DNA from: an uncultured Eubacteriales bacterium
GTDB taxonomy: Bacteria > Bacillota_A > Clostridia > Christensenellales > Aristaeellaceae
DNA length: 6,497 bases
Assembly: GCA_900321945.1 (NCBI GenBank)
Contig: ONXY01000220.1
Location: 1-6,497 of the forward strand
Reading direction: 5' to 3'
The position numbers were made by a program, and so were the translations under genes. Positions 6,109-6,497 of this stretch are shown here, in pieces. Position 1 is the stretch's first letter. Each line of letters begins with the position of its first letter. Below the pieces are notes generated by a model, which was not told the origin of the DNA, ran no database searches, and was given only the letters and a program-made list of their open reading frames with translations.

Positions 6109-6497
6109 ATGAAAAAATATGAGGAGATTGTCAGAGAATACCGGAAGCGTCAGCGGGATACAGTCGTGGATACGCTGGCCGCGGGCCTGACCTATATGGA
6201 CGAACTGGCCGTGGACGCCGGACTGCTGGAGGAGACCGGCGTAATGACGGACGTCATGGAAAGCATGACGGGCATTCTTCCGTTCGCGATCATTACCGTG
6301 AGCGAGGGAAGCAAAATACTGCTGAAGAAAAAGCCCGGGAAAACAGGACTGAAGGACGGAGCCTTTCGAATGGCGAAAACCGGCGCGGCTATGGGCGTCG
6401 GCGCGGCTGTGATGGGAGCGGCGGGCTTCTGGGCCGCGATTCCCGCGACGATGGGAGTCAGAGCGCTGTTTGACAGCTACCGCAGCAAGGCGCTGAC
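6109..6497 (+). CDS. Unrecognised Gly/Ala-rich protein, N-terminal part (cut by right edge)
   Basis: An open frame starts at ATG 6109, with AAAGGA 7 nt upstream, and continues to the window end (129 codons seen). The N-terminal 30 residues are charged and helical (MKKYEEIVREYRKRQRD). Residues about 30-65 contain a moderately hydrophobic stretch (GILPFAIITV), followed by a lysine-rich turn (KILLKKKPGK). Residues about 88-115 are Gly/Ala rich with small residues spaced as in glycine-zipper membrane helices (GAAMGVGAAVMGAAGFWAAI). One or two membrane-associated segments are therefore likely. The 48-nt gap after the coiled-coil gene and a good ribosome site suggest co-transcription with it. I cannot assign a family and its full length is unknown. 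Confidence 0.75.
   Translation, partial: MKKYEEIVREYRKRQRDTVVDTLAAGLTYMDELAVDAGLLEETGVMTDVMESMTGILPFAIITVSEGSKILLKKKPGKTGLKDGAFRMAKTGAAMGVGAAVMGAAGFWAAIPATMGVRALFDSYRSKAL

Overview
The window looks like part of a chromosome from an anaerobic, plant-fibre-using bacterium of the Bacillota (Clostridia type, perhaps gut or rumen). This is an inference. It rests on a purine-rich Shine-Dalgarno sequence ahead of every gene, a cytoplasmic GH67 alpha-glucuronidase beside a HutC-type GntR repressor, an M16C peptidase of the PreP type common in Clostridia, and moderately high GC coding DNA. No rRNA or other taxonomic marker is present, so a genus cannot be named.

Layout. The left 4.45 kb is coded on the minus strand. 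A GH67 alpha-glucuronidase (aguA, 4452 down to 2626) comes first. After a 24-nt gap follows a large zinc metallopeptidase of the presequence-protease type (M16C, from 2601 and running off the left edge). The pair looks like one operon. A 356-nt AT-richer intergenic region (4453-4808) separates aguA from a divergent plus-strand GntR/HutC-family regulator (4809-5525). This region carries a good sigma-A type promoter for the regulator, an extended -10 promoter candidate for aguA, and five copies of a degenerate 12-mer at both promoters. Downstream on the plus strand lie a small coiled-coil protein with a C-terminal membrane anchor (5614-6060) and the start of an unrecognised Gly/Ala-rich, probably membrane-associated protein (6109 to the right edge).

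Working model. The regulator probably represses its own promoter and the aguA operon through the shared 12-mer and is released by a sugar ligand, plausibly derived from glucuronoxylan. AguA would remove (methyl)glucuronic acid from imported aldouronic oligosaccharides in the cytoplasm. The link of the peptidase to sugar use is not evident; it may simply be co-transcribed. The two small plus-strand genes look like a separate membrane-related module of unknown function. I see no mobile element, CRISPR array, tRNA or rRNA. The long open frames opposite aguA and the peptidase are antisense shadows.
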